Assembly (NCBI GenBank): GCA_002426025.1
Contig: DINP01000096.1
Span: 63,991-69,999, forward strand
Length of the DNA stretch: 6,009 nucleotides
From: Bacteroidales bacterium UBA5537
GTDB lineage: Bacteria > Bacteroidota > Bacteroidia > Bacteroidales > Lentimicrobiaceae
Direction of reading: 5' to 3'
Part shown: in pieces, positions 1 through 5,415 of the stretch
Numbering within the stretch: position 1 is the first letter of the stretch
How the letters are laid out: the number at the start of each line of letters is the position of its first letter
Made by a program: the position numbers and the translations under genes
Notes under the pieces: generated by a model
The model's database searches: none
What the model was told of the DNA's origin: nothing
What the model saw: the letters and a program-made list of their open reading frames with translations, nothing else

Positions 1-1697
1 ATCCACATCAGTAATGGGCTTATGGGTAGCATTATGGTGGAAAAAGCCAGGTCGAAAATGCGTTTATTTCGCCTGTTGTTTATTTTGCTTACCGAGTTGA
101 TGTCAATAACATACAAATCGCCGCTTGTGCTGATTGAATTTGATCCGATAATGCTCAGACTCTCAGGTGGGGCAATTTTAAACTCAGCCTGTCTTCTCTG
201 CAACTGGCTCATAGTGTCTATTATGCGGTGAGCAGGCAGATCACGGGCACAGAATATGACTTCATCAATTTTGTAAATACTGATGATATCGTCTAAATGT
301 GCAATATTTCCGATAAAGCCATTGCTGCCTGATTTTTCATCAGCTACACCAACCAGCCCTATAAATCCGGGAGTAACCAATGTTTTCCTTAACAGATCGG
401 CTACCCTGGCCGATTCCTCAGCATTGCCGACAATTGCATAGCGTTTGTTCGGGTTAGCCCCGATTCTGAAGTTTTTAAATCCGGCGAGGTTCAGCAAAAA
501 ACGAATGCCTGTCATCGAAATCATTCCCCAAACGGACGCCAGAATAATCAAAGCCCTCGAAAAACGGAAGTCGGAGGGGAGTAGGGCGTAAAAAACAAGA
601 ATGGTTACTGTTCCGGCAAAGAGACCGGTTAAAATACGCCGAAGCCTGAGAGGAGGGTCGTAACCACCGCTGATCAACACCGAAAACAACCAGATTAAAA
701 TATAGGCGGGCAGCACCCCGAAAAGGAACAATGAGGGATAATGGCCTCCAACAGTGTAAGTTACGTTGCTTTCCCAGTAATCAACTATGAGTAATGATCC
801 GGCATAGATTACTGCCGCATCGGTAAGTGGCAGCAACAGTTTATTCAACACCCTTGACAATACCGCAATTCCTGCTCTGAGGTAAATCGCGATGTGAATC
901 AGTATTGAAAAGAGGCGCGCATTTTTTTGCGAGAAGTGCTTACGGGCAAAAATAACCATGGCATTGTAGAAAACAAATACATAGTTGATGCTCGATTTTT
1001 TTGTGCTTTCACCTTTGTAATGGATGATGCGTGCGCCGGGGTAATAATAATTCTTATAACCAGCCTTGGTTATGCGGTAGCTCAGGTCTATGTCCTCACC
1101 ATACATAAAGAAGGTTTCGTCTAGGAGTCCCGTTTTATCAAGTGTTTCGTGTCTGAGCATCATATATGCGCCCGCCAGAACATCAACTACATGGGTTTCT
1201 TCTTTATCGAGAAAACCTAAATGGTATTTGCCGAATATTTTTGATTTCGGAAAAAGCGCGGAGAGCCCGAATATTTTGTAGAAAGCAACAATTGGTGTTG
1301 GCAATCCACGCTTTGATTCAGGTAAAAACCGTCCTTTGCCATCAACCATCTTTATGCCCAGTCCGCCACAATCGGCGTGGCTGTCCATAAAATCAACACA
1401 CTTTGAAAATGTATCGTGTTCAACTACTGTATCGGGGTTCAGCAGCAGGATATATTCGCCTTTTGCCAGTCGTATAGCCTGATTGTTGGCCATGGAGAAA
1501 CCCGTATTCTCCTTATTCGCGATGAGTTGAACTTGCGGAAACTTTTCAGCAACCATCTCAACACTGCCATCAACTGAGTTATTGTCGACTACAAAAACTT
1601 CTGCTGAAAGGCCCTTAAGCGCGGCAAGCACAGAGTGAAGGCATTGCTCCAGGAAATACTTAACGTTGTAGTTTACAATTACAACCGACAGTTTCAT
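1..1697 (-). CDS. GT2 glycosyltransferase fused to a WcaJ-like membrane sugar-phosphate transferase region (3' end cut off by window)
   Basis: The frame is open from the ATG at 1697-1695 to the left edge: 565 codons plus two bases, no stop. Residues 1-230 are a GT-A fold family 2 transferase of the WbbL/rhamnosyltransferase-like kind: start MKLSVVIVNYN, nucleotide-binding VVDNNSVDGS (36-45), metal-site-like LNPDT (86-90), acceptor-side FFMYGEDIDLSYR (196-208). About five hydrophobic segments follow (roughly 262-283, 288-306, 321-342, 356-374, 380-404). Residues 418-505 look like the Rossmann-like CoA_binding_3 domain of WcaJ-type proteins (YAIVGNAEESARVADLLR). Residues 544-565 (NKRIFDLAFSTI, then PISPLLMW) match the re-entrant helix and Ser-Pro kink that open monotopic phosphoglycosyl transferases. 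The catalytic Asp-Glu pair would lie beyond the edge, so activity of that part is unknown. Likely role (inference): assembling lipid-linked glycan for O-antigen, capsule or exopolysaccharide at the inner membrane. No Shine-Dalgarno is visible before the start. Confidence 0.9.
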   Translation of the reverse strand, partial: MKLSVVIVNYNVKYFLEQCLHSVLAALKGLSAEVFVVDNNSVDGSVEMVAEKFPQVQLIANKENTGFSMANNQAIRLAKGEYILLLNPDTVVEHDTFSKCVDFMDSHADCGGLGIKMVDGKGRFLPESKRGLPTPIVAFYKIFGLSALFPKSKIFGKYHLGFLDKEETHVVDVLAGAYMMLRHETLDKTGLLDETFFMYGEDIDLSYRITKAGYKNYYYPGARIIHYKGESTKKSSINYVFVFYNAMVIFARKHFSQKNARLFSILIHIAIYLRAGIAVLSRVLNKLLLPLTDAAVIYAGSLLIVDYWESNVTYTVGGHYPSLFLFGVLPAYILIWLFSVLISGGYDPPLRLRRILTGLFAGTVTILVFYALLPSDFRFSRALIILASVWGMISMTGIRFLLNLAGFKNFRIGANPNKRYAIVGNAEESARVADLLRKTLVTPGFIGLVGVADEKSGSNGFIGNIAHLDDIISIYKIDEVIFCARDLPAHRIIDTMSQLQRRQAEFKIAPPESLSIIGSNSISTSGDLYVIDINSVSKINNRRNKRIFDLAFSTIMLPISPLLMW

Positions 1698-1721
1698 TAA
1701 TCTGGTTCTTTTTAAAGTGCG

Positions 1722-1729
1722 TAAAGATA
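1722..1729 (-). promoter_or_regulatory. Possible Bacteroidota -7 element for the glycosyltransferase gene
   Basis: Read on the minus strand this is TATCTTTA, one mismatch (last base) from the Bacteroidota -7 consensus TAnnTTTG. It lies 24 bases upstream of the ATG, which would give a leader of under 20 bases. No good TTTG -33 partner is present at the expected spacing; the nearest candidate is a weak TTCG. Placement is an inference from consensus only. Confidence 0.3.
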
Positions 1730-1772
1730 GGAATAAAGCAGAAAAATAAGCCGAATGCTTAAGGGGTTTTGT

Positions 1773-1801
1773 TTTGTTTCCGATTATTTGACATAGTTTC
1801 G
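1773..1801 (+). promoter_or_regulatory. Possible Bacteroidota promoter for the pseudouridine synthase gene
   Basis: TTTG at 1773-1776 and TAGTTTCG at 1794-1801 (one mismatch to TAnnTTTG) are separated by 17 bases, slightly shorter than the usual spacing of about 19-21. A second TTTG at 1768-1771 would give 22. The leader would be only about 10 bases. The 121-bp spacer between the two divergent start codons must hold promoters for both genes, which is the main reason to list this weak match. Confidence 0.25.
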
Positions 1802-1818
1802 CAGGCAGTTAATAAGTT

Positions 1819-2424
1819 ATGACTGAACACCGACATTTTATTATTCATAAGCCATTTGGCTATATGAGCCAGTTTGTCTGCGACCTTAAGTGGAAAAAGG
1901 TTTTGGGTGAATTGTATGATTTCCCGGAAGGAACCATGCCGATCGGCCGTTTGGATGAACACAGCGAAGGCCTCTTGCTGCTCACCACCGATGGAATGAT
2001 GAGTGAGATTATGCGAGGTAAGGACAAAGAAAAGGAATATTACGCTCAGATTGACGGTTTGATAGACGATATTGCACTCGAAAAACTCAGGACTGGCGTA
2101 GAAATCGGAATCAGGGGTGTGAAATATACGACTTTGCCATGTAAGGTTGAATTGCTGAAAGATGATCCCGGCTTTCCGCCAAGGACCAAAAAGTTACGGG
2201 ATGATCGCCACGGGCCAACCTGCTGGATTTCAATTACATTAAACGAAGGGAAAAACAGGCAGGTAAGGAAAATGACAGCTGCCGTTGGATTTCCAACACT
2301 CAGATTGTTCAGGGTCAGGGTAGGTTCTGTGGTACTTGGCGATTTAAAGGCAGGTGAGGTAAGGGAAGTTGCAGGCTTTGTGGATATTGAAAAATCGGAA
2401 CTCAACAATTCGGCCAACTTTTAA
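1819..2424 (+). CDS. rluE: 23S rRNA pseudouridine synthase, RluE type (RsuA/RluB/E/F family)
   Basis: The 201-residue protein isomerises a uridine of 23S rRNA to pseudouridine; E. coli RluE acts on U2457 in the peptidyl-transferase region, and the same target is inferred here. It opens directly with the catalytic-domain strand (HFIIHKPFGYMSQF, 6-19) and, like E. coli RluE, has no N-terminal S4 domain. The signature GRLDEHSEGLLLLTTDG spans 43-59, with Asp46 as the catalytic aspartate. The C-terminal family motif GKNRQVRKMTAAVGFPTLRL spans 144-163 and closely resembles the RluE version; the preceding PTCWISITL (133-141) also matches. Length is close to the E. coli enzyme (about 217). The start at 1819 leaves only four residues before the conserved strand. 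The gene stands alone on the plus strand and overlaps the 3' end of the Nudix gene by 4 bp. The exact target uridine is not provable from sequence; another RsuA-family specificity is the alternative. Confidence 0.9.
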   Translation: MTEHRHFIIHKPFGYMSQFVCDLKWKKVLGELYDFPEGTMPIGRLDEHSEGLLLLTTDGMMSEIMRGKDKEKEYYAQIDGLIDDIALEKLRTGVEIGIRGVKYTTLPCKVELLKDDPGFPPRTKKLRDDRHGPTCWISITLNEGKNRQVRKMTAAVGFPTLRLFRVRVGSVVLGDLKAGEVREVAGFVDIEKSELNNSANF

Positions 2425-2849
2425 AATGAATCAGGTTCCAATCTTTCAAGTACGGCTTTGAAAAGAATAGGCTGAATCAATGGATAGGTCAGGTTATCAG
2501 GGATGTTGTCGAACAGGGCCATCTCAGCAATTTCAGAATCAATCGAATCTCTATGTGCTTTAATTTCAGCGAAATATAAGCGGCCATAAGTAACTATAGC
2601 GTCAATTTCAACTGAATAATCAGCAACCGGGTTCAGGTTAAATTCAAACGCTCCTGTTTCTTCTTGCAACTCACGGCTTGCTGCATCATCGGTTGATTCA
2701 CCGGCCTCAATGTGCCCTCCGGGAATTTCCCAGGTATGCCGATGGCGATGCCTTACGAAAACCCATTTATCTCTACAACGGCTGATTATTACAACATATT
2801 TGAAAGTAACATTCGATTTCGTAATAGGTTGAATATTAACTTTTAGCAT
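2421..2849 (-). CDS. Nudix hydrolase (MutT/YtkD-like)
   Basis: A 142-residue single-domain Nudix protein. The Nudix box is complete at residues 45-67 and fits GX5EX7REUXEEXGU exactly: Gly45, Glu51, Arg59-Glu60, Glu63-Glu64, Gly66. The glutamates coordinate the divalent metals used to cleave nucleoside diphosphate-X substrates. WEIPGGH (40-46) before the box and RLYFAEI (about 90-96) after it are typical of the MutT/8-oxo-dGTPase side of the family, and overall layout resembles Bacillus YtkD. This would fit clean-up of oxidised dNTPs, but Nudix specificity cannot be read from the box and the substrate is open. An odd RHRHRH run (33-38) precedes the core. The protein is cytosolic, with no signal peptide. 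It lies 72 bp downstream of the galactanase gene on the same strand, so co-transcription is possible, and it converges on rluE. No strong promoter is visible in that 72-bp gap. Confidence 0.92.
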   Translation of the reverse strand: MLKVNIQPITKSNVTFKYVVIISRCRDKWVFVRHRHRHTWEIPGGHIEAGESTDDAASRELQEETGAFEFNLNPVADYSVEIDAIVTYGRLYFAEIKAHRDSIDSEIAEMALFDNIPDNLTYPLIQPILFKAVLERLEPDSF

Positions 2850-2921
2850 CGTATTCCCAATTTCTGATTCTCAAAATTGTTTTAATTCATAAAAGCAAAT
2901 AAAGGTTCTGAAATATTGGAA

Positions 2922-4016
2922 TTATTCAGGTAGAAATGCATCCTTATATGCATCTAAAACTGGCAAGGCTTTTAGATTGAAGTCATAAAAAGCCTGATTC
3001 TCCCATGAAGAGCCATTTATAGCCTGAGTTCCTTTAAATGCAACCCATTCACCGCCCCAGTATGCAAACCCAATTGAAAGATCAGTAGCAGAGGAGATTT
3101 GTTTTATTTTATGCAAAAATGCCTTCTGTCCTTCAGGAGTTGCCGGATAGCCATCTATTAGCTGATCTTCAAGTCCTATCACATTGTTGGTCCAGTCGTT
3201 CCAGTCCAGAGTAAAAGGGTAGGAGGTTTCAGCAATCAATACCTGTTTGTTAAATTGCTGACCTAAATTATTCAGAGTCGTTTCGAGCGCATTCAGACTT
3301 TTACCGTGCCAGATGGGATAGTACGAAAATCCGATAATATCATAATCGAGATTTTGCAGGTTTGCGTAAAATTCAGTGGCTTTGTCAATGCCAGCATAGT
3401 GAATGATGATTTTGCAGCCCGGCTTGTTGTCTCTAACTGCTTTAAGGCCAGATTGTAGCATTGTTTTGAAATTGGAAGGTTGAGAAATACTTCCCGCTGG
3501 CCACATGAACCCGTTGTTAATCTCATTTCCGATTTGAATATAATCGGGATTTATTTCCCTGACAATCTTTGAAGTATAATTGTAGATGCTATCATTTAAT
3601 ATATTGAAGTTCAGGTTTTTCCATGCATCCGGCATGCTTTGGTTTCCCGGATCTGCCCAGGTGTCGGAATAGTGAACGCTTAACCAGACTTTCAATCCTT
3701 TTGCTTTTACTTTTTCAGCGAAAGCCGTGACAGCAGAGAAGCCCGAATAGGAGTATTCCGGGTTTTTCCAAAGCCTGATCCTTACGGTGTTCATCCCGGC
3801 ATTTTTGAGGGTGGTAAGCATATCTTCAGCCTGTCCACTTTGATTCAGCAGGACTGTTCCTGATGCCTCAATTTCAGGCAAAAAGGACAAATCGGCCGCT
3901 TTGATGATGAACTTTTCGTTTGCCACGTCAGTATTTTCATCCTTGTCACTGCAGGATGATAAACCAGAGAACACTATAATCAGCAATACTTTGAAGGAAA
4001 TCAAACGGAAATTCAT
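2922..4016 (-). CDS. GH53 arabinogalactan endo-beta-1,4-galactanase, lipoprotein
   Basis: The 364-residue protein hydrolyses internal beta-1,4-galactosidic links of type I galactan/arabinogalactan, a pectin side chain. A lipoprotein signal peptide covers 1-21 (LLIIVFSGLSSC), with the lipidated Cys at 22, followed by the acidic stretch SDKDENTD. Acidic residues right after the cysteine are known to export lipoproteins to the cell surface in Bacteroidota. The GH53 barrel starts at AADLSFLPEIE (40-50) and includes VRIRLWKNP (78-86), HYSDTWADPGNQ (115-126), GNEINNGFMWPAG (163-175; Glu165 is the predicted acid/base), IIGFSYYPIWHG (227-238), IAETSYPFT (261-269; Glu263 is the predicted nucleophile) and GSSWENQAFYDF (335-346). 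Both catalytic glutamates are present and the length is normal for a single-domain enzyme, so it should be active. No SusC/SusD, sensor or other glycosidase gene is seen within the window. The start is set by the signal peptide. Confidence 0.95.
   Translation of the reverse strand: MNFRLISFKVLLIIVFSGLSSCSDKDENTDVANEKFIIKAADLSFLPEIEASGTVLLNQSGQAEDMLTTLKNAGMNTVRIRLWKNPEYSYSGFSAVTAFAEKVKAKGLKVWLSVHYSDTWADPGNQSMPDAWKNLNFNILNDSIYNYTSKIVREINPDYIQIGNEINNGFMWPAGSISQPSNFKTMLQSGLKAVRDNKPGCKIIIHYAGIDKATEFYANLQNLDYDIIGFSYYPIWHGKSLNALETTLNNLGQQFNKQVLIAETSYPFTLDWNDWTNNVIGLEDQLIDGYPATPEGQKAFLHKIKQISSATDLSIGFAYWGGEWVAFKGTQAINGSSWENQAFYDFNLKALPVLDAYKDAFLPE
3951..4016 (-). other. Lipoprotein signal peptide and lipobox of the GH53 galactanase
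   Basis: Residues 1-22: short basic N-region (MNFRLISFK), hydrophobic core (VLLIIVFSGL) and lipobox LSSC with the codon for Cys22 at 3953-3951. The next eight residues, SDKDENTD, contain four acidic side chains, similar in character to known Bacteroidota surface lipoprotein export signals. Surface location is therefore inferred rather than a periplasmic outer-membrane anchor. Confidence 0.85.
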
Positions 4017-4084
4017 AGCTTAATAAAGTGAAAAGGATTAACTGGCCGGTTTATTTTCGCAGCAGCAATGTAAATTAATTCCAA

Positions 4085-4092
4085 CAAAAGTA
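4085..4092 (-). promoter_or_regulatory. Perfect Bacteroidota -7 element upstream of the galactanase
   Basis: On the minus strand this reads TACTTTTG, an exact match to TAnnTTTG, 68 bases upstream of the galactanase ATG. It would give a leader of about 60 bases. No clear TTTG is present around -33, so transcription may depend on an activator, or the match may be chance. The preceding gene ends at 4147, so the element sits in the 130-bp intergenic spacer. Confidence 0.5.
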
Positions 4093-4146
4093 AAACTAAA
4101 TCAGATCATTGTGTTTAAAATGCGGATGAAGAGGAAGGAATTAGCG

Positions 4147-5238
4147 TTATCTGTTTATATTGTATGCGATTGATTCTAGATAAAATTTACCGGAAACAAA
4201 TTCGCCTTCAGGGTAGTGCCAGATTGCTTCACCACGCGTAAAGATATTGATACCATTGATGTTTTTGTAATCATAAACCGGCGTCGAAAAGCGATAATTA
4301 ACTGCCGTATCACCTGACATATCATAACGGTCATCTGAAATGAAATTAACCAGTTGCCCGGTTTTGTTGAAGTATAATATTGCCGAAATCGTTATGCCAT
4401 TGCAGGTAAAATAAGCCTTTGTCGAAAGGCTGTCAATTTCTTCCCATGTTATGCTTTTATCAATCAGCGTTGCCGGGCTGATTAAACACATATCATTAAA
4501 GAGGGTGACAGTTTCGGTTTTATCCAGCATTTCCCCTTTTTCATCCACAAACGGGAATAATCCGAAAGGTTTTATCTGCATGGAAGCAATTCCGTTTTTA
4601 TAACTGTGATAGCCTGAAACGTTCAATCCCTTGATTTGCGCTGTCATATAAAAGAGCCGTGAAGGAACATCATAAAAATTATACTGAACAGACTGAAATT
4701 TGAACCAATCCATTTTTTTACTCCGCATTTCGCCATTGAAGCGGATTAATGCATTTTTTACTTTATCATGGTTCAGCACACCAGTATAAGTGAGATAGCG
4801 TTTGACCGGAAGTGGAAGATGCTGAATGTCTGAATCGGTAAGTGGTTCATTTGTAATTCTTTCGGTTCTGGATAGTGATTGTTTGTAATCATTAATAAAT
4901 GAACGGTGGAAATTCCAGGTTCCAAATCCGGCTACTAAGGTTATGAAAATAATCAGGTTTGCAATGGTTCCGTAACGGGCATCCTGCCAGCTAAGTAAAA
5001 TCAAAATTTGTGATATCACAACTGCAGCTAAACCCGGTACCCACCACCACTCATTGCGGCTAAAAACCAGGATCGCGCTCACCAGAAACAATAATCCGGC
5101 CAGTAACCAGAAAGCTCCGGCGGTTTTGCCGATATACTGATTTAACTGGCTGATTTCCGCCAGTTTGAAAGCTTTTGAAAATCCCATAAAATGGATAATA
5201 CCATGCAAAATAATGAAGATTGCAAACGCTGTTTTCAT
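4147..5238 (-). CDS. Membrane protein with C-terminal DUF6544-type domain, function unknown
   Basis: 363 residues in two parts. The N-terminal part has four predicted membrane helices, roughly 2-20, 39-60, 64-83 and 88-108; the first contains histidines (ILHGIIHFMGF). The remainder is a soluble domain rich in beta strands that starts with LPLPVKRYLTYTGV (141-154), the segment I associate with the DUF6544 family; the family name is from memory and no search was done. Further landmarks are the aromatic stretch WFKFQSVQYNFYD (178-190), DRYDMSG (303-309) and the terminal GEAIWHYPEGEFVSG (336-350). No catalytic motif is recognised. The beta-rich domain, with its FYDVPSRLFYMTAQIKG and similar strands, is reminiscent of lipid- or lipoprotein-binding folds, but that is only an impression. 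Which side of the membrane the domain faces is not determined. It has its own good promoter match and is 177 bp from the upstream gene, so it is probably monocistronic. Confidence 0.75.
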   Translation of the reverse strand: MKTAFAIFIILHGIIHFMGFSKAFKLAEISQLNQYIGKTAGAFWLLAGLLFLVSAILVFSRNEWWWVPGLAAVVISQILILLSWQDARYGTIANLIIFITLVAGFGTWNFHRSFINDYKQSLSRTERITNEPLTDSDIQHLPLPVKRYLTYTGVLNHDKVKNALIRFNGEMRSKKMDWFKFQSVQYNFYDVPSRLFYMTAQIKGLNVSGYHSYKNGIASMQIKPFGLFPFVDEKGEMLDKTETVTLFNDMCLISPATLIDKSITWEEIDSLSTKAYFTCNGITISAILYFNKTGQLVNFISDDRYDMSGDTAVNYRFSTPVYDYKNINGINIFTRGEAIWHYPEGEFVSGKFYLESIAYNINR

Positions 5239-5257
5239 CTTAATCTAGAATTTTTAG

Positions 5258-5289
5258 CAAAAGTATAACTAACGGCAGGCTCACGCAAC
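5258..5289 (-). promoter_or_regulatory. Bacteroidota promoter for the DUF6544-type gene
   Basis: On the minus strand GTTG (plus positions 5286-5289, one mismatch to TTTG) is followed after 20 bases by TACTTTTG (plus 5258-5265), a perfect TAnnTTTG -7 element. The -7 element ends 19 bases before the ATG at 5238, implying a leader of roughly 13 bases. Both element spacing and distance to the start are as expected, which makes this the best promoter match in the window. Confidence 0.55.
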
Positions 5290-5361
5290 ATTTACTACAT
5301 GACAGGAAGAACCAATAGTTTAAACCGTATCATTTTAATGTTGAATCGTAATTTAGAGGGT

Positions 5362-5402
5362 AAGATGATTGCCAATCTTCTGTTTGCTGTTTAAGATCAT
5401 TG
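5362..5402. repeat. Pair of near-identical 10-bp direct repeats in the spacer behind the methyltransferase gene
   Basis: AAGATGATTG at 5362-5371 and AAGATCATTG at 5393-5402 differ at one base and start 31 bp apart, about three helical turns. A third looser copy, AAGATCAATT, begins at 5404. The first copy also holds part of a small inverted repeat (GATTG, one base, CAATC). They lie more than 90 bp upstream of the predicted promoter of the DUF6544-type gene. They could be a protein-binding site or simply AT-rich chance. Confidence 0.25.
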
Positions 5403-5415
5403 AAAGATCAATTTG

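Noticed and set aside
22..1390. Several short plus-strand reading frames of 63-74 codons
   Set aside because: They run antisense to the long, motif-rich glycosyltransferase frame, have no recognisable domains, and look like chance frames.
1759..1962. A 67-codon minus-strand frame across the divergent spacer
   Set aside because: It overlaps the start of rluE on the other strand and has no family features.
2046..2417. A 123-codon minus-strand frame ending near the Nudix gene
   Set aside because: It lies wholly antisense to the conserved pseudouridine synthase. Its translation is serine/threonine/proline-rich with no motif, as expected of a shadow frame.
2733..2755. Short tandem-like repeat coding for RHRHRH in the Nudix protein
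   Set aside because: It is only about two to three imperfect six-base units inside a normal frame. It looks like ordinary sequence variation, not a functional repeat.
2872..2899. Possible promoter for the Nudix gene (CAATTTTG with an upstream TTTG, minus strand)
   Set aside because: The -7 match lacks the leading T and the spacing is only 16 bases, so it is too weak to list as a feature.
3293..3526. A 77-codon minus-strand frame inside the galactanase gene
   Set aside because: It is an alternative frame of a gene whose catalytic motifs are intact in the main frame.
5393..5415. Possible terminator hairpin after the methyltransferase gene (GATC pairs, ATTG/CAAT)
   Set aside because: The arms are only 4-5 bp, AT-rich and not followed by a T run on the minus strand.
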